From Impatiens glandulifera (Eukaryota > Streptophyta > Magnoliopsida > Ericales > Balsaminaceae): a DNA stretch of 64,000 nt. The stretch's first letter is position 1; every line of letters starts with the position of its first letter. Shown in pieces: positions 47,346 through 59,574 of the stretch. The position numbers and the translations under genes were made by a program. A model generated the notes under the pieces. The model had not been told where the DNA came from. It saw only the letters and a list, made by a program, of their open reading frames with translations, and ran no database searches. The DNA is taken from contig NW_025919156.1 of assembly GCF_907164915.1 (NCBI RefSeq), positions 51,358 to 115,357 of the forward strand, written 5' to 3'.

Positions 47346-50300
47346 TTAGTGTCTCCCTCTTTTAAGCTGCGGTTCTAGTTTTGTAAAGTCGCCTATGAAA
47401 CTTGTCATGAAAACCTGACTTGGTTGACCCGAAATATTGACTTCATGACTTCTTTCCCTCGGTTGAGCAAGTGTCTTGTCCATGATGAGTCCACCAGCTC
47501 GTTGTAACCTATGACCTGACCTAGCGCTGCGTGGGATTTCTAGTGGAGGTGCTTCAGGTTGTGACCGAGTGTTCGCGACTCGATTTTTATATTGTGACAA
47601 AGGTTTATCATCCGATGCTACCGTAAGTTGTGTAGTTTTCTTTCGTTTAACAACTTTGGTCTTTTTGGAAGAACCGACATTTGCATTCTCCTCATCTTGA
47701 ATATGTCGGACAGCTTCTTCATATTCTTTGAGTTTCTCAGAATCTGCTTGCTTAGTAGCCTCAGCATTTGCATTCTTCTCCTCTTGAATGCGTCTGGAAG
47801 TTTCTTCATGTTCTTTGAGTTTCTCAGCATCAACAGCGTTCTGGGATTTGTCCATCTCAAAGAGTTGTGATGATGCAATTTTAACAGTAGTGAGTGTCTT
47901 GCAGATCATAGGTTTCAACTGTCCCAATTCTTACCTTAACTTTGCCAGTTCTTGATTATGGGAACTTGAAGAAGATGCCTGCCTCCTTTTCATTTCATCT
48001 AGTCAGGCATTAATAGATTCTTTCCACAGGTCTATAACTTCCAACACAATCTGCCGCATGTCCTGTCTTGGGGTTTCCTCAGAGTCAGATCGAGTTGAGA
48101 CGTGAGATTCAACAGCAACAAATCAGAGAGGATGAACATGATGAGAGCTAACTTGAATAGATCTTTCTGGACGGATTGGTTCTTCAACGTTTACATTCCT
48201 ATTCTTATGACCCGATACGTTTTTAGATTTAGAGGACTTACCCAATTTAGACGTAGTAGGGGTCTGTTTCTTGGCAGGTAGATCTTCGAATTCCTCTTCA
48301 ACGATTTTATTTTCTGAGAGAGGAATCTCAACACTAGTCGGTTCGGGATTCGAGACTGTTGTATTCTAGCTATCCTTGTTTACATCTTCATTTGAGGATG
48401 ACCATAGTAGACAGGATTCTAATACGTCAGGTGAAGTAATCTTATGTCCTTCGGTAATTTGTTCAAACTCATGTTTGGACATTCTAATATATTGTTCTTT
48501 AATGCACCATCCTCTAACTTCATAGCTATCAAAAAGTTCACGTTCTTCGAAGGAAGTCCATTTTCTGGGTGATGTTCCTCCTTCAGGAACCAACTGTTTG
48601 GTTCTAATGATTTGAGATTCGCCTTGAGGAGTAGGCATTTCTTCAACGAGATCCAGCGGTTCATTCCCAAGGCATGGGATGTCGGTTTGTTCAGACGTTG
48701 AGGTTCCCTCGCCATCTACATAGGTCTATGAGATTGATAGAAATTCATCCATAATAGCTTCCAGAAGACCAATTATTTCTTTGTCTGTCTTTGCATTGGC
48801 GCCCAAAGGATTAAAGTTGTTCTTGTGTTCTTTGAGGAAGGGATACAATGCTCTCCCTCTCGCATATGCCTCCACGAATTCGCTCCTTCGTAGGGCTTTA
48901 GTAACTGATTGTATTTTAGTCATGGAGAACACTGTTTTCTCCAAAAATAAGAAGTTCTGACCTTTTTTCTTCCTCAGTTGCTCCTAGAAATATCTCATTG
49001 AAACTTATTTCAAGCCTTATGTTTGCCCAAGTATAATATAAATCAACTGTCTCATTGGCAATTGACTTAACTTTCTCAAGAATAGTTTTGATAGTTTCCT
49101 AATCCTCTAGAGATATGTCGGGGGGCGACTCAGAAGTAGGCGATGCAACGTCGTCGTCTGGTTTATCTTGGCCTTATTTAACAATCTTCGCATGTTCTAA
49201 TTCTTTGATCTTAAGTCTCTTTAAATTTCTTTTAGCAACTAAGGAGAAGAACGATTTGGTCGGGCCCTGATTCACCATATTTGGATCGGTTGCAGCTTCC
49301 TCTTGTTGGCCGGTTTTTAGCGTGTTGGACCGATCGGTTTTAGGTAGAGACGACCGATCGGTTTCAGACAGAGTAGACCGATCAGTTTCTGGTATAACAT
49401 TTTTTCTATCGGTTTCATCTAATCGACCGGAGTTGGAACAACAGCTGTAGCATCAAAAAGAGGTGGAGTTGGGATATTTACCTCGGACCGGAGTTTCTTC
49501 CGTGAGGATGTGATTTCATTTGTGTCTCCTTGTTTGGTTCTAGCCAAGCTGGTGGTACTAGAGGTAGACTCAACAGATGAACAAAGTCTCTTTGATGATG
49601 TAGCTTGAGTGGAATGATTAATACTTTTCGAACCGCCAGCTGAACTTCTTCCTTCCTTCTTCGTATTTACAATCTTTCCTCCACTCGATTGTTGACGATT
49701 TGCCTTGGAGTTAGACTGCTTGGCTTTGTTTATTTTGGTAAAATATCGACCACTAGAGGCAGCAGTTACTATTTTACTGGAGTTTAGTGGGATATCTAGA
49801 CCGGTAGGAATGTTCAAGTGTGACATAATCCATCCTATTTGCATCGCGAAGCCGAGACTTCGTTTGTTGTTGTGGGGAGACACCATTTCGTAAAAATTAT
49901 TGATAGTATTGTCCCCCAATTAATGTTATCCCCCTAACAATTGCACCTATCATATCAAACTTTGACTACTTTCGAAATTTCTGCCTCTTTCTTGTAGCGC
50001 TTTGGAGACAATATCGCACAGAACGCGATATTTGGACTTAAGATCTTTCTTCTTACCGCTAACGCTCACGGGAACGTCGTTGTCAGAGAATAAGGTTTGG
50101 ACTCTAGATAATGCAGTCGGAGATAACACTTCATAGAAACCCCGGCCCGTGGATGGGAGTTTCAAGACTTCGGCGAACAATTGTTCGTTGATGGTGAAAT
50201 CCACACCGTTCACTATGGAGACAATAGTTCATGCAACTAGTTGTGTCGAATTGAAGAAAGTGCATACCTCGTCATGATATTATATAGGAGGACCTTCTAG

Positions 50301-50395
50301 AAAATATCTCAGACCAGATTCCTCAATAGATCGGAGTACCTACTTCATTTTAATACTTCCAGATTCGTATATGGAATCGAAATATACTTAGTCTC
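47346..50395 (-). pseudogene. ORF3 of element W (env-position ORF after pol)
   Basis: The N-domain is readable from about 50370 with in-frame stops: DSIYESGSIKMK, IEESGLRYFLEGPP, YHDEVCTFFNST, then NGVDFTINEQLFAEVLKLP and VSKALQERGRNFE (49950-50350). Block for block it is homologous to ORF3 of 1, Y and Z. A Ser/Lys linker follows (49419-49919), with tandem ETDRSTLSETDRS-type repeats near 49310-49430. Next is ALRRSEFVEAYARGRALYPF with KEHKNNFNP (48726-48944), the second conserved block. A duplicated coiled-coil segment (KLKEHEETSRRIQEE and KLKEYEEAVRHIQDE) and a basic tail ending LKRGRH at 47346 complete it. The RGG tail of the others is weak here. Confidence 0.72.
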
Positions 50396-53300
50396 TTGGA
50401 GTGCCTTGGTGAATATGTCGTACATTTATTGGTCGGTTGACACGTATTCTAGCCGAACATGTTTTTGCGTCGCATGTTCCCAATTGAAGTAATGTCGGAT
50501 ATCGATATGTTTAGTTCTCGAGTGTAAAAATGGATTGTATGTTATGGCAATGACGCTGGTGTTATCACAAAAAATTGGGGACTCCACAGTTTCGATGTCG
50601 AAGTCTCTTAGTTGTTGTTGAATCGAGAGTAGTTAAGCACGTCAACTACTGGCTGCAAGATACTCTACATCTGTTGTTGAAGTTACAATGGATGTTTGCT
50701 TCTTGATGTACCAGGAGACAAGTCGGTAACCTAGAAACTGACAAGTTCTGCTGGTATTCTTTTTGTCCACTTTACATCCTAGATAATCTGCATCAGAATA
50801 GCTTATTAGATTAAAACTAAAATCTTTTCAGATACCACAGTCCCACGTTTTGAGTTCTCTTAAGGTATTTTAGTATTTTCTTAGCAGCAATATAATGGGA
50901 TTGCTTAGGATTGGCTTGGAATCTTCCATAGACTCCAATCGCAAATAGAATATTCGGTCGGCTTGCTGTTAAGTAGAGGAGGGAACCAATAATTCCACGA
51001 TAGACAGTGATGTCAACGCTTTTACCATCTTCATCCTTATCAAGCTTGATCGAGGGACTCATTGGTGTTGATGCTGCAGAGTAACTTTCCATGACGAATT
51101 TCTTTAATAGCTCCTTTGTATACTTGGATTGATTTATAAAGGTACCTCCTTCAAGTTTCCAACTTGAAGGCCCAAGAAGAAGCTTAGCTCCCCTATCATA
51201 CTCATTTCAAACTTGTCTGTTATTAACTTGGAGAACTTTGGACACAGTTTGGGGGTTAGTTGACCCAAAAATAATATCATTAACATAAATTTATACAAGT
51301 AAGATATGTTCATCTTTCTCAAATTTAAATAATGTCTTATCTACGGATTTTATGGTGAAGTCATGATCAAATAAGAACTTTGTAAGTGTATCGTACCAAG
51401 CTCTAGGAGCTTGTTTAAGACCATAGAGTGACTAATCCAATCTATATACATGACTAATTAGTGCAGGATTTTTAAAATCAGGAAGTTGTTCAACGTACAC
51501 TTCTTCATTTATTATACCATTTAGAAACGCGCTCTTAACATCCATTTGAAAAACATTAAAATTCATGAAAGCAGCAAATTCTAGAAATATTCTAATAGCT
51601 TCAAGTCTAGAAACAGGGGTAAAAGACTCATCGATGTCAATACCTTCCTCTTGTTTCTACCTTTGGACCATTAGTCTAGCCTTATTCTTCGTAACCAAAC
51701 CATCTTCATTGAGTTTATTACGAACATCTAGTTCCAAAGACAGATTTATTAGATGGTCTTAGAACTAGATTCCAGACTTTGTTTCTCTCAAATTGGTTTA
51801 GTTCCTCTTGCATTGCTAAAATCCAATATGGGTCAAGAAATGCTTCATCCACCTTTTTAAGTTCAATCTGTGAGATAAAAGTAGAAATTTCATATTCCTC
51901 TAATAGTTGATTTCTGGTCCTAATAGGTATAGAGGGGTTACCAATAATTAGCTCTGGAGGATGATTATTATTCCATTTAAAGTTCGGTCCTAAAATGTTT
52001 TTTGACCGACCGGTTATTTGATCAAGGTTTGACTGACCGGTAGGCTGATCGATGTCAAACCGACCAGTTTCCTCGGTAGTATCCGAGGTGTCAACAGCTT
52101 GCTGTGGGACATCTTGATCTTGCTGAACTTCAGCGTTTTCAACCGTTTAGTCGTAGAAATTCTTTGATATACTTGAACTTCGTCTTCACTATGATATTGG
52201 ATATTGATATTTTCCAATCTATTAAATAGATTAATGGTTATTGAAGTGTTACATTGAACAGATTCATCAAATACAACATGGGATGATTCTTCAACAATTA
52301 AAGTTTTATTATTATACACCCTATATGCTTTACTAACTACATAATATCCTAACATAATACCAACATAAAATTTGGCATCAAAAGCGGTCAAATAGTTTTT
52401 GCCATTGTTATGGATATAACACTTACAGCCAAAGATCCTAAATTACCGGATATTAGGAAACTTGTCATTGTAAATTTCAAAAGGAATTTTATTGAATCTT
52501 TTATTTATCATGGACTGGTTTTGAGTATGACATGTTGTATTAATAGCTTCTGTCCAAAAATTTTGAGATACACCTGAATCGACTATTATAGATTTGGAAG
52601 CTTCCTTAAGGGTTCTATTTCTCCTTTCATCTAAGCCATTTTGTTGAGGGTTTTAGCACTATACATTTCGTGTCTAATACCAGATTCCTCGAGATAAGAC
52701 GTCAAAGTTCTGTTCGTGAATTTGGTGTCTATATCACTTTTAATTTAATTAATACGTTCGGATTTTTCATTCTGTACTCTTTTAAGAATTTTGATTATAT
52801 TTGGAGTTGCTTGATCTTTGGAAACTAAGAAAATAACCCAAATAAACCTAGAGTAATCATCAATAATTACTAATGTGTAGTTCATTCCTCCTAAGCTGGT
52901 TACTCTAATCGGACAAAACAGATTCATATGTAAGAGTTCTAAATATATGTAAGATTGGATATTTCCTTTATTTTGAAAGTTAATTTGATTTATTTGCCTA
53001 TTTGGCAAGCAGAGCAAACCCTATCTTTTGAAAACTTCATATTAGGAATACCTTCAACTAACTCTTTAGTACAAATAAAATTGATTGTTTTAAAATTTAA
53101 ATGATTAATTCTTTTATGCCAAATCCATTTCTGGTCGTTTTTAGGGATCATGCAAATAGAATAATGAGATTTATTTTTCCAGTTTACTTTATAGATATTT
53201 TCTATCATCTGCCCTGTCAATAAAGTACTTTCATGTTGATTCTTAACTAGACATGTTTGTTTATGAAATTCAACAGTGTATCCTATGTCACACATTTTAT

Positions 53301-53520
53301 TTATGTTAAACAAGTTAAAGCACATATTTTCAACAAGTAACATGTTATTTATTGTTAGGTTTCCATGGACAATCTTACCATTTCCCACAGTCTTACCCTT
53401 AGAGTTGTCATCGAAAATGATCTTTGAACCAGATTCTTTCACCATATTGGTTAACAACTTGCTATTACCGGTCATGTGCCTTGAACATTGTCTAGGTACC
53501 ATTCTGAATCTTCCGAACAT
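50396..53520 (-). pseudogene. Copia (Sirevirus-like) pol of element W
   Basis: On the minus strand: protease remnant with CSRHMTGN (53480); pre-integrase HKRINHLNFKTINFI and CSACQIGK (about 52990-53110); integrase core with YTLVIIDDYSRFIWVIFL (52850); integrase end with GIMLGYYVVSKAYRVYN (52310); RT with [20 protein letters not shown] (about 51490-51560), YVNDIIFGSTN (51258-51288, usual YVDD changed to YVND) and SMIGELSFFLGLQ; RNase H with STPMSPSIKLDKDEDGKSVD, YRGIIGSLLYLTASRPNILF (50817-51092), and a HIDIRHYF segment near 50500. The RT phrasing suits the Sirevirus lineage. Many stops and frameshifts. Confidence 0.85.
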
Positions 53521-54855
53521 CTGACCTGTTTCTCCTGCAAAATAATACTATTTACACCTTTTGGTACCCACATTTAATTGGGTCCACAGTTAATTAGTCC
53601 ATTGGGAATCCACACTTGTATTATTCTTGTGGATCTTCCGGTGTTAGTCTTAATAACCCTACTCTCATTAGGCCTGACATCTCTCTGTTTGCCTACATAG
53701 TGTGATGGGGTTGAGTTTTGATGATACCTTGTTGGCGTTTTATCATGTTCACGTCCAGTCGACCAGTTTTCTTTCCATGTCATTGAATGCAGCAATCAGA
53801 ACTTCTCGGATAAACTCCATAAAGGCAAAGTCGAATACCTCTTTGTCATTTTCCATGAAGCATCTGACTTCTCATTGTCATTGTCTGAATCGCTTTGAGC
53901 CCACATGCTTCCACCATCATCAGCTTGTTAGACCTCCTTGTTATGTTTGGGTGGTTGATGATCCTCTCTTGGTTTCTGATCGGTTGGCTTTCTATCATCT
54001 CTTCTCAGCTTCCGGCACTCTGATTTTGTAGTGACCTATGGTATCACAATTAAAACAACGAACGTTAACTTTATTACCATTTGAGTAGTTGTAGTTGTAG
54101 GAGTTGTTGGGTTGATTCTTCTTCATGAATTTTTCAAATATCTTGGAAAGCATAGCCATTGCATCGTCGTTGAACTGTTCGGCTGACTTGATAGGCAAAG
54201 GCATTGCATGTTCCACGGATGATATTAAGGCTCTAGTTACATTTGAAGTTGAAGGCTCATCTTCATTTCTTGAGTTCATTTCGAACTCATAGATTTTCAG
54301 ACCTTCAAAGACGTCATGCAGTCAGATCCTATGAAGGCTTCTAGATTCTCTCGTCACCATGGTTTTGACATCCCACGCGCTTAGAAGAGCGCTTTGACGA
54401 TTGTCTCTTTTCTGTCGTATGTCTTTCCCAGAAGTGAGAGGTCACAATACTTATGAAACGATCACCAAATTCTTTCATAGTTTCTACGGGGCGCATCTTA
54501 ATATTTTGAATTTTTGAGTGACCACCATGATTTTGTTTTCCTTAGATTTCTTGTTTCCCTCGTTGAGCTGGATGATTGTCTCCCACACTTCTTTTGCAGT
54601 AGAGCATGCCCTGATTTTTGCAAACGTGTTTCTGTCTAGGGTGTTGTAGATGGTGTTTCTAGCTAGGTTGTCAAGATTATTTTTCCTTCTTTCCTCGATT
54701 GTCCACTCGCTTCTTTCCTTGTTAATCTTTATTGGACCATTAAATAAGATATAGATCATATCATCGTCTAATGTGGCTAGGTGAACTTGCATTCGTAGCT
54801 TTCAGTCGATGAAATCTTCACTTTCGAGCATTGGAGCCTTGTTGATGATAGACAT
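53521..54855 (-). pseudogene. Copia-type gag of element W
   Basis: ATG at 54855 (MSIINKAPMLESEDF). UBN2 domain: HLATLDDDMIYILF, GPIKINKERSEWTIEERRKN, LDRNTFAKI and LNEGNKKSKENKIMVVTQKF (54484-54792). Zinc knuckle CFNCDTIGHYKI with the last Cys apparently lost by frameshift (53995-54279). The C-terminal stretch (53574-53980) includes STRIIQVWIPNGLINCGPN, equivalent to the end of gag in Y and Z. Homologous to these throughout. Confidence 0.82.
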
Positions 54856-54889
54856 GCTGATATTTGAGTGCTTAAGAATATAGACTGCA

Positions 54890-54904
54890 TGTTCTTATAC
54901 CACT
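54890..54904 (-). other. Primer-binding site of element W
   Basis: Minus strand GTGGTATAAGAAC follows the LTR end CCGATCTTAACA. It is a mutated form of the initiator tRNA-Met site. Confidence 0.6.
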
Positions 54905-55400
54905 TGTTAAGATCGGTATCGCCACTAAGGACTAGGGTCCGACTATTATTGAACGCTTACACACACCGGTTGATAATAACCCTGTTAGAGGTTGATTATC
55001 TCGTTTCCACTCTACACAAACTATCACAAACTCTTGACAAAGTCAAGTGCGGAATTGTTTGTTTAGTTTTGAAGCAACAAATGATCAATAAAACAATGAG
55101 ATAAGGAAAACACACAACACATGACACAAATTTTATGGATGTTCGGAGATAAAGCTCCTACGTCAGTCCCTTCTTCTCAAACTTGATAAGGATATCCACT
55201 AGATAAAGCTCCTACTAATGGATTCCTTATTAACAAATTTTACGACAAAGTTTTAGTATCGAAACTATAATATGTAGTATCTCAATTATCTGTAGTTTTT
55301 CACAATATGCAATTTAACAAGATTAGGGCACCCTTTTCACCATATGACTGACCGAGTGACCGGTATTACCACGAATGTGAAAACCTGATTGCGGAAGACA
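54905..55400 (-). repeat. 5' LTR of element W, R/U5 end
   Basis: Plus strand begins TGTTAAGATCGG (54905) and has the family phrases CTACACAAACTATCACAAACTC and CTCCTACGTCAGTCCCTTCTTC (55154-55175) seen in the LTRs of Z and Y. I could not find its right end; the sequence blends into AT-rich DNA after about 55400. No TTAGAC array is visible. Confidence 0.65.
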
Positions 55401-56990
55401 ACAAATAGGAAAAATTAATTTAATAATTATTAATTAAATATTTCAATTTATAAATTTTAAAATAATTATTTTGAATAAATAAATTCAAAATAATTAAAAT
55501 TAAGGACAAAACATTATTAAATAATGAATTGAAATAATTATTGTACTAATTAAAACGCAATTCATTAAAATAATGACAAAAAAATAAATATAAAAGTTTT
55601 AAGATAAATGTTGTATTTATTTTATCTCAAATTAATTTCAAAGAATTAAAATAAAATTAAATAAATAATTTAGGATAAACGTTATATCCATTTTATCCCA
55701 AAAAAAATAAAATTATTAAACCCCCAAAATATAAAAATAAAAATTAAAAATAAAATAAATAGACAATATAAATATTATATTTATTTAAAATATGTTTTAG
55801 GTTTAAAATAAAAGCAAATGAATGAAATAAAAATAAATTTCAAACAAGCCCTAAGGCTTAAAACAACTAACCACGTCACCCGCTACAACGGAACAAATGC
55901 GCGTTCGCGAAGAAGTGGGAACTTACGTACACCATAGAGTTGGTAGCCCAGATACAACGGAACATATAGGCACAACGGAATGCTGAAAAAATGAATAGGC
56001 GTTTGCATTTCAGTCCAAAACGACGTGGTTTCCCTCTCGTTGTCTTCTTCCTTGTGACGAACAACCATCATCATCGGCCGAAACATTTGGTTTTTCAATA
56101 GTGGAATTCGACCAATATTCAATCAAATTGGTTAATTCAAAATTTATAATGATCACCCTAACATGGTGATCATTTCACCTACGATCATAGGCTTCATCAT
56201 CGCCTATATATATCAACTAGATGAAGAACATATATAAGTCATTAATGATCTTTTGATTGAAATTTGATCCACTTTGTTGATCAATCGACCTTGTGAGACT
56301 ATGAATAGTTCCTTCTTGACGTACTAAATGTAAGGCTCACAATCCCAAGCCATGAATAAATCCCATACCAAATACGCCATTAAAATATTCAAGTTTTTCT
56401 TGAAAATTTTGAAAACTTTGTAAAGACTGTAAAGCTCAAATCTGGGCATTCACGAAACTTCTAAAAGAGTTTTGGAGTGTTCTCCAACTCACAGTAAGCT
56501 TCTAATCATGTTTTATTTCAATTTATGAATTTAAATTAAGAATTTTACATATCAGTTTGACTAGTTTTATATACTCCTATATTGTTCAATTCATTGATTG
56601 GAAAACGATTTTGAGATCATTTACAAATTTTCTATCGAAACTAAACTGAATCAATCAATCTAAATCAAAATTACCCTTTTGATTTTGAAAATTTTCAAAA
56701 TCGAGTTTATATTTTTGAGTTATAAGTCAAGAATAGTGACACAAAAATATTTTCAACACGTTTCTAAGGATGTTAAGTGTAAATCCAAACCAATTCCATA
56801 CAAGCCCGATTATGTTTGATAAAATAATAAAATTTTTATAAAAAATGAAAATTTCAGTTCTTGAATAGGTTAAAATGAACCGTCAATGTTTATGTTTTGG
56901 TTTCATCCAACATTATGAGGTATAATGAAGTTATTGGGAAGCTCCTTATACTTCATTAAACTTTAAAAATTAAAAGAATGTTTTTTTTCT
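55401..56990. other. AT-rich unassigned DNA
   Basis: No gene or complete repeat recognised. 55420-55840 is very AT-rich with short AATTAAAATAA-type repeats. 55870-56500 is more balanced and carries two minus-strand open stretches under 80 codons without recognisable motifs. It may belong to the U3 of the LTR of W or to an unrelated old element. Confidence 0.4.
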
Positions 56991-57195
56991 TTAAAACTGT
57001 TTGACTTGAATGGTACATGCATCATTTTGATCTACATTGGAATGATGTTATAAATGATATTTGAGACTAGACAAAGCTTCCCATGCCTTTGGATCGAAGG
57101 ATTATGGCCCTAGCCAAAATCATCAAACCTGTAGTTTAATGTTCTTGACGTCCGACCAAAGGCTCAACCTGGGTTCGATTTTCGACCGAAAAAAT
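56991..57195. repeat. Diverged dispersed repeat, copy 2
   Basis: Similar by eye to 30-310: matching ACTGTTTGA, TTTGAGA..AAAGCTTCC..GCC, TTTGGATCGAAG, ATCATCAAA and ATGTTCTTGACGTCCGACC phrases in the same order. Element type unknown. Confidence 0.35.
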
Positions 57196-59070
57196 TGAAC
57201 CCTCCCTTGCACCCGAGAATAACGTCATAAAATATATTTTTATAAAGGTCCGTTTGAAATTTATTTCTAAATTCTAATACCTTAAACCGATAATTTTTCA
57301 TCTACATTCCTCAATAACCGTCGACATCAATCGCAGATACCAACATTCAAATATTATTCTATAATTTTAAATGTAAGAACAACTTGTGTATTTCTAGGAT
57401 TTGAAAATAATTAGTTAAAATAAATTTTTAAAAGACAAAATTTATAGAGTAGAGACAATTTTGTAATGAGTATAAATAATATAGTGCGAAAATCATTTTC
57501 TGAGTATCACCGAACACCAAACTTAAAAGAATTTATGGTCAAAGATATGTTTGTATATGTATACAAAAAAATTATTGATTTTAAATTAAAAGTCAATTGG
57601 CGACACTTTATTCAAATTAATAATATTTTTTAATTAATTTAAAATAGAATTTTTTTTTGATCAAATTATAATTTGATTACTCTAATCCTAAATAGACTTA
57701 TATTAAATAATATATTAATATACAAGTTATGAAATAGACTTATATTAAATAAGTCTTTGATATATTATATGAAGTGATAAATAAAGTTATCATTGCATCT
57801 TCACCAATATAGCCAATGACTTAAAAATAAAAATAAAATGATTATAATATTCATTTTTTAAGTTATTCTATTTTAATTGTTAAGATTAAATTAATTAATA
57901 TTTAGTAACTATTTATAATAATATTAAGTGAGTATCTAAAAATATAAATATAAATAATTAAATAATTAAATTTTAAATAAAATTAGTAATAAGTTATAAT
58001 ATTAATAAAAATGTTAAATATTAAATATAAAAATTTCACTCTAAATAGTTAATTAGGTCAGTTTAATTTTGGAAAGGACGAAACTAACTTAATTTTAAGT
58101 CCTAATAAAAAATAATATATATGACAATAACATTAAGATTGAGGTAATTTATATTACTTATATTTATAGACTTTGTACCCTATGTAAGCAATGTAAACCA
58201 ACAAACAAAACATTAAGTGGTTGAAAATTGCAAATAAAATGGTTGAAAATTTTCCAAAATCTATGTTAATATAAATTCATATTTAAAAATGTTACTCAGA
58301 TTCATCAATAAACAAATATTTTATTACGACATAATTACCACAAAATGATACTCGGTTGTTCATGTTTTGGCATCTTACACTTAAATATTCTCTTCCTTCA
58401 AATCCAATTTCTAAAATAAAATAAAAAATCAATATTATCAATTATAATTGTCTAAAAGGAACAATAATTCAAAGTTAAGAGTTAAGAAATACTATATTAT
58501 AAATAAATTAATTATTACTCAACATTTTCTAAAGTTGTTCTTGAAAGTTAATTGATCCTCCTCACTTATCTCTTGGATAATTTAATCTTAGAGGGTAAAA
58601 GGTTTGATTTATTTATCAAAATGCAGATTCAAACTGTTGTAATATATATACGATATTTAAAACATCAGGTTTAGTTCATTTGAATTGGTTAAAAGAATGA
58701 TTTTGTCGGTTAAATCGATTCGATTTTTTTTTCAAATTCTAATATATTCTCCATTAATAAATCTAATTGTCACTAGTTATCTAAAAATATATTTTCAACA
58801 AATTATACCTAATATACATGATTTAGTGGTAAATACATAAGGTTAATTTTAATTAACCTGCATTGAAACGGTTAAACACAACTTACAAAATATATTTTAC
58901 ATAGCTAGATATATGACATTAAATAATTTAAAATCATATCCACTTCAACTTTTAAACTCACAAACAACGTTCAAATTGTTCGAACCTCGAACCTCCGTCT
59001 CTCATAAGGAAAAAAAAAACTACAAATGAAGGGCACTTCATTATTCATTTAGATTCTTCTCCCTTATACT
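57196..59070. other. AT-rich intergenic DNA
   Basis: No gene, no RNA gene and no identifiable repeat beyond simple AT-rich stretches. Confidence 0.45.
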
Positions 59071-59071
59071 T

Positions 59072-59101
59072 ATATTTATATATATATATATATATATATA
59101 T
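59072..59101. repeat. (TA)n microsatellite
   Basis: Nearly perfect run of alternating T and A of about 30 bp. Confidence 0.9.
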
Positions 59102-59183
59102 GGAGCCAGGATTTAAAATCTCTGAGCAAATTTTGTTTTTTTTAAAAAAACCAATATAACACTTTAATAAAATATGCATACAT

Positions 59184-59330
59184 ATCCCCTCTTCTAGTCT
59201 AGCGGTAAAAAGAGGTAGATACTAACCCTAAGTTCTAGGGTTTGAGCCCGTCTGGCGGTAAGTTCTGCGTCTGGTTAAATGTTTAAGTGTATTTGCGGGC
59301 TACATAGTAAATCCGATGTTCCATTTTTTT
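59184..59330 (+). mobile_element. tRNA-derived SINE
   Basis: A roughly 147-bp unit with a pol III A-box-like TCTAGCGGTAAAAAG (59198-59212) and a B-box-like GGTTTGAGCCC (59239-59249), about 40 bp apart as in tRNA-derived SINEs. It ends in a T run (CCATTTTTTT). Imperfect 15-bp direct repeats flank it: AAAATATGCATACAT (59169-59183) and AAAAGATGCATATAT (59331-59345), which fit target-site duplications made by LINE machinery. The tRNA-like head and internal promoter are sequence observations; mobility is inferred. Confidence 0.65.
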
Positions 59331-59574
59331 AAAAGATGCATATATTTATTATTAAAGATATCATCTAGAATTTTTTGTAGTATAGTACTAGAGTACTCAA
59401 ACCATGATATTATTTTAAGCCAATAATATTGAAATCGACGTTATTGTTTTCGAGATTCAGATCTCGGATATGTTGATAAGACCATATTTTAATTTAAACT
59501 CTTTTAATTTCATCATTATGATTATCAATATGTAACCACATAAAAATACGTAAATTAATATCTCGTTCAAGAGT

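Noticed and set aside
59239..59249. Possible true tRNA gene
   Set aside because: There is no full cloverleaf; only A- and B-box-like segments with a T-rich tail and flanking direct repeats, which fit a SINE better.
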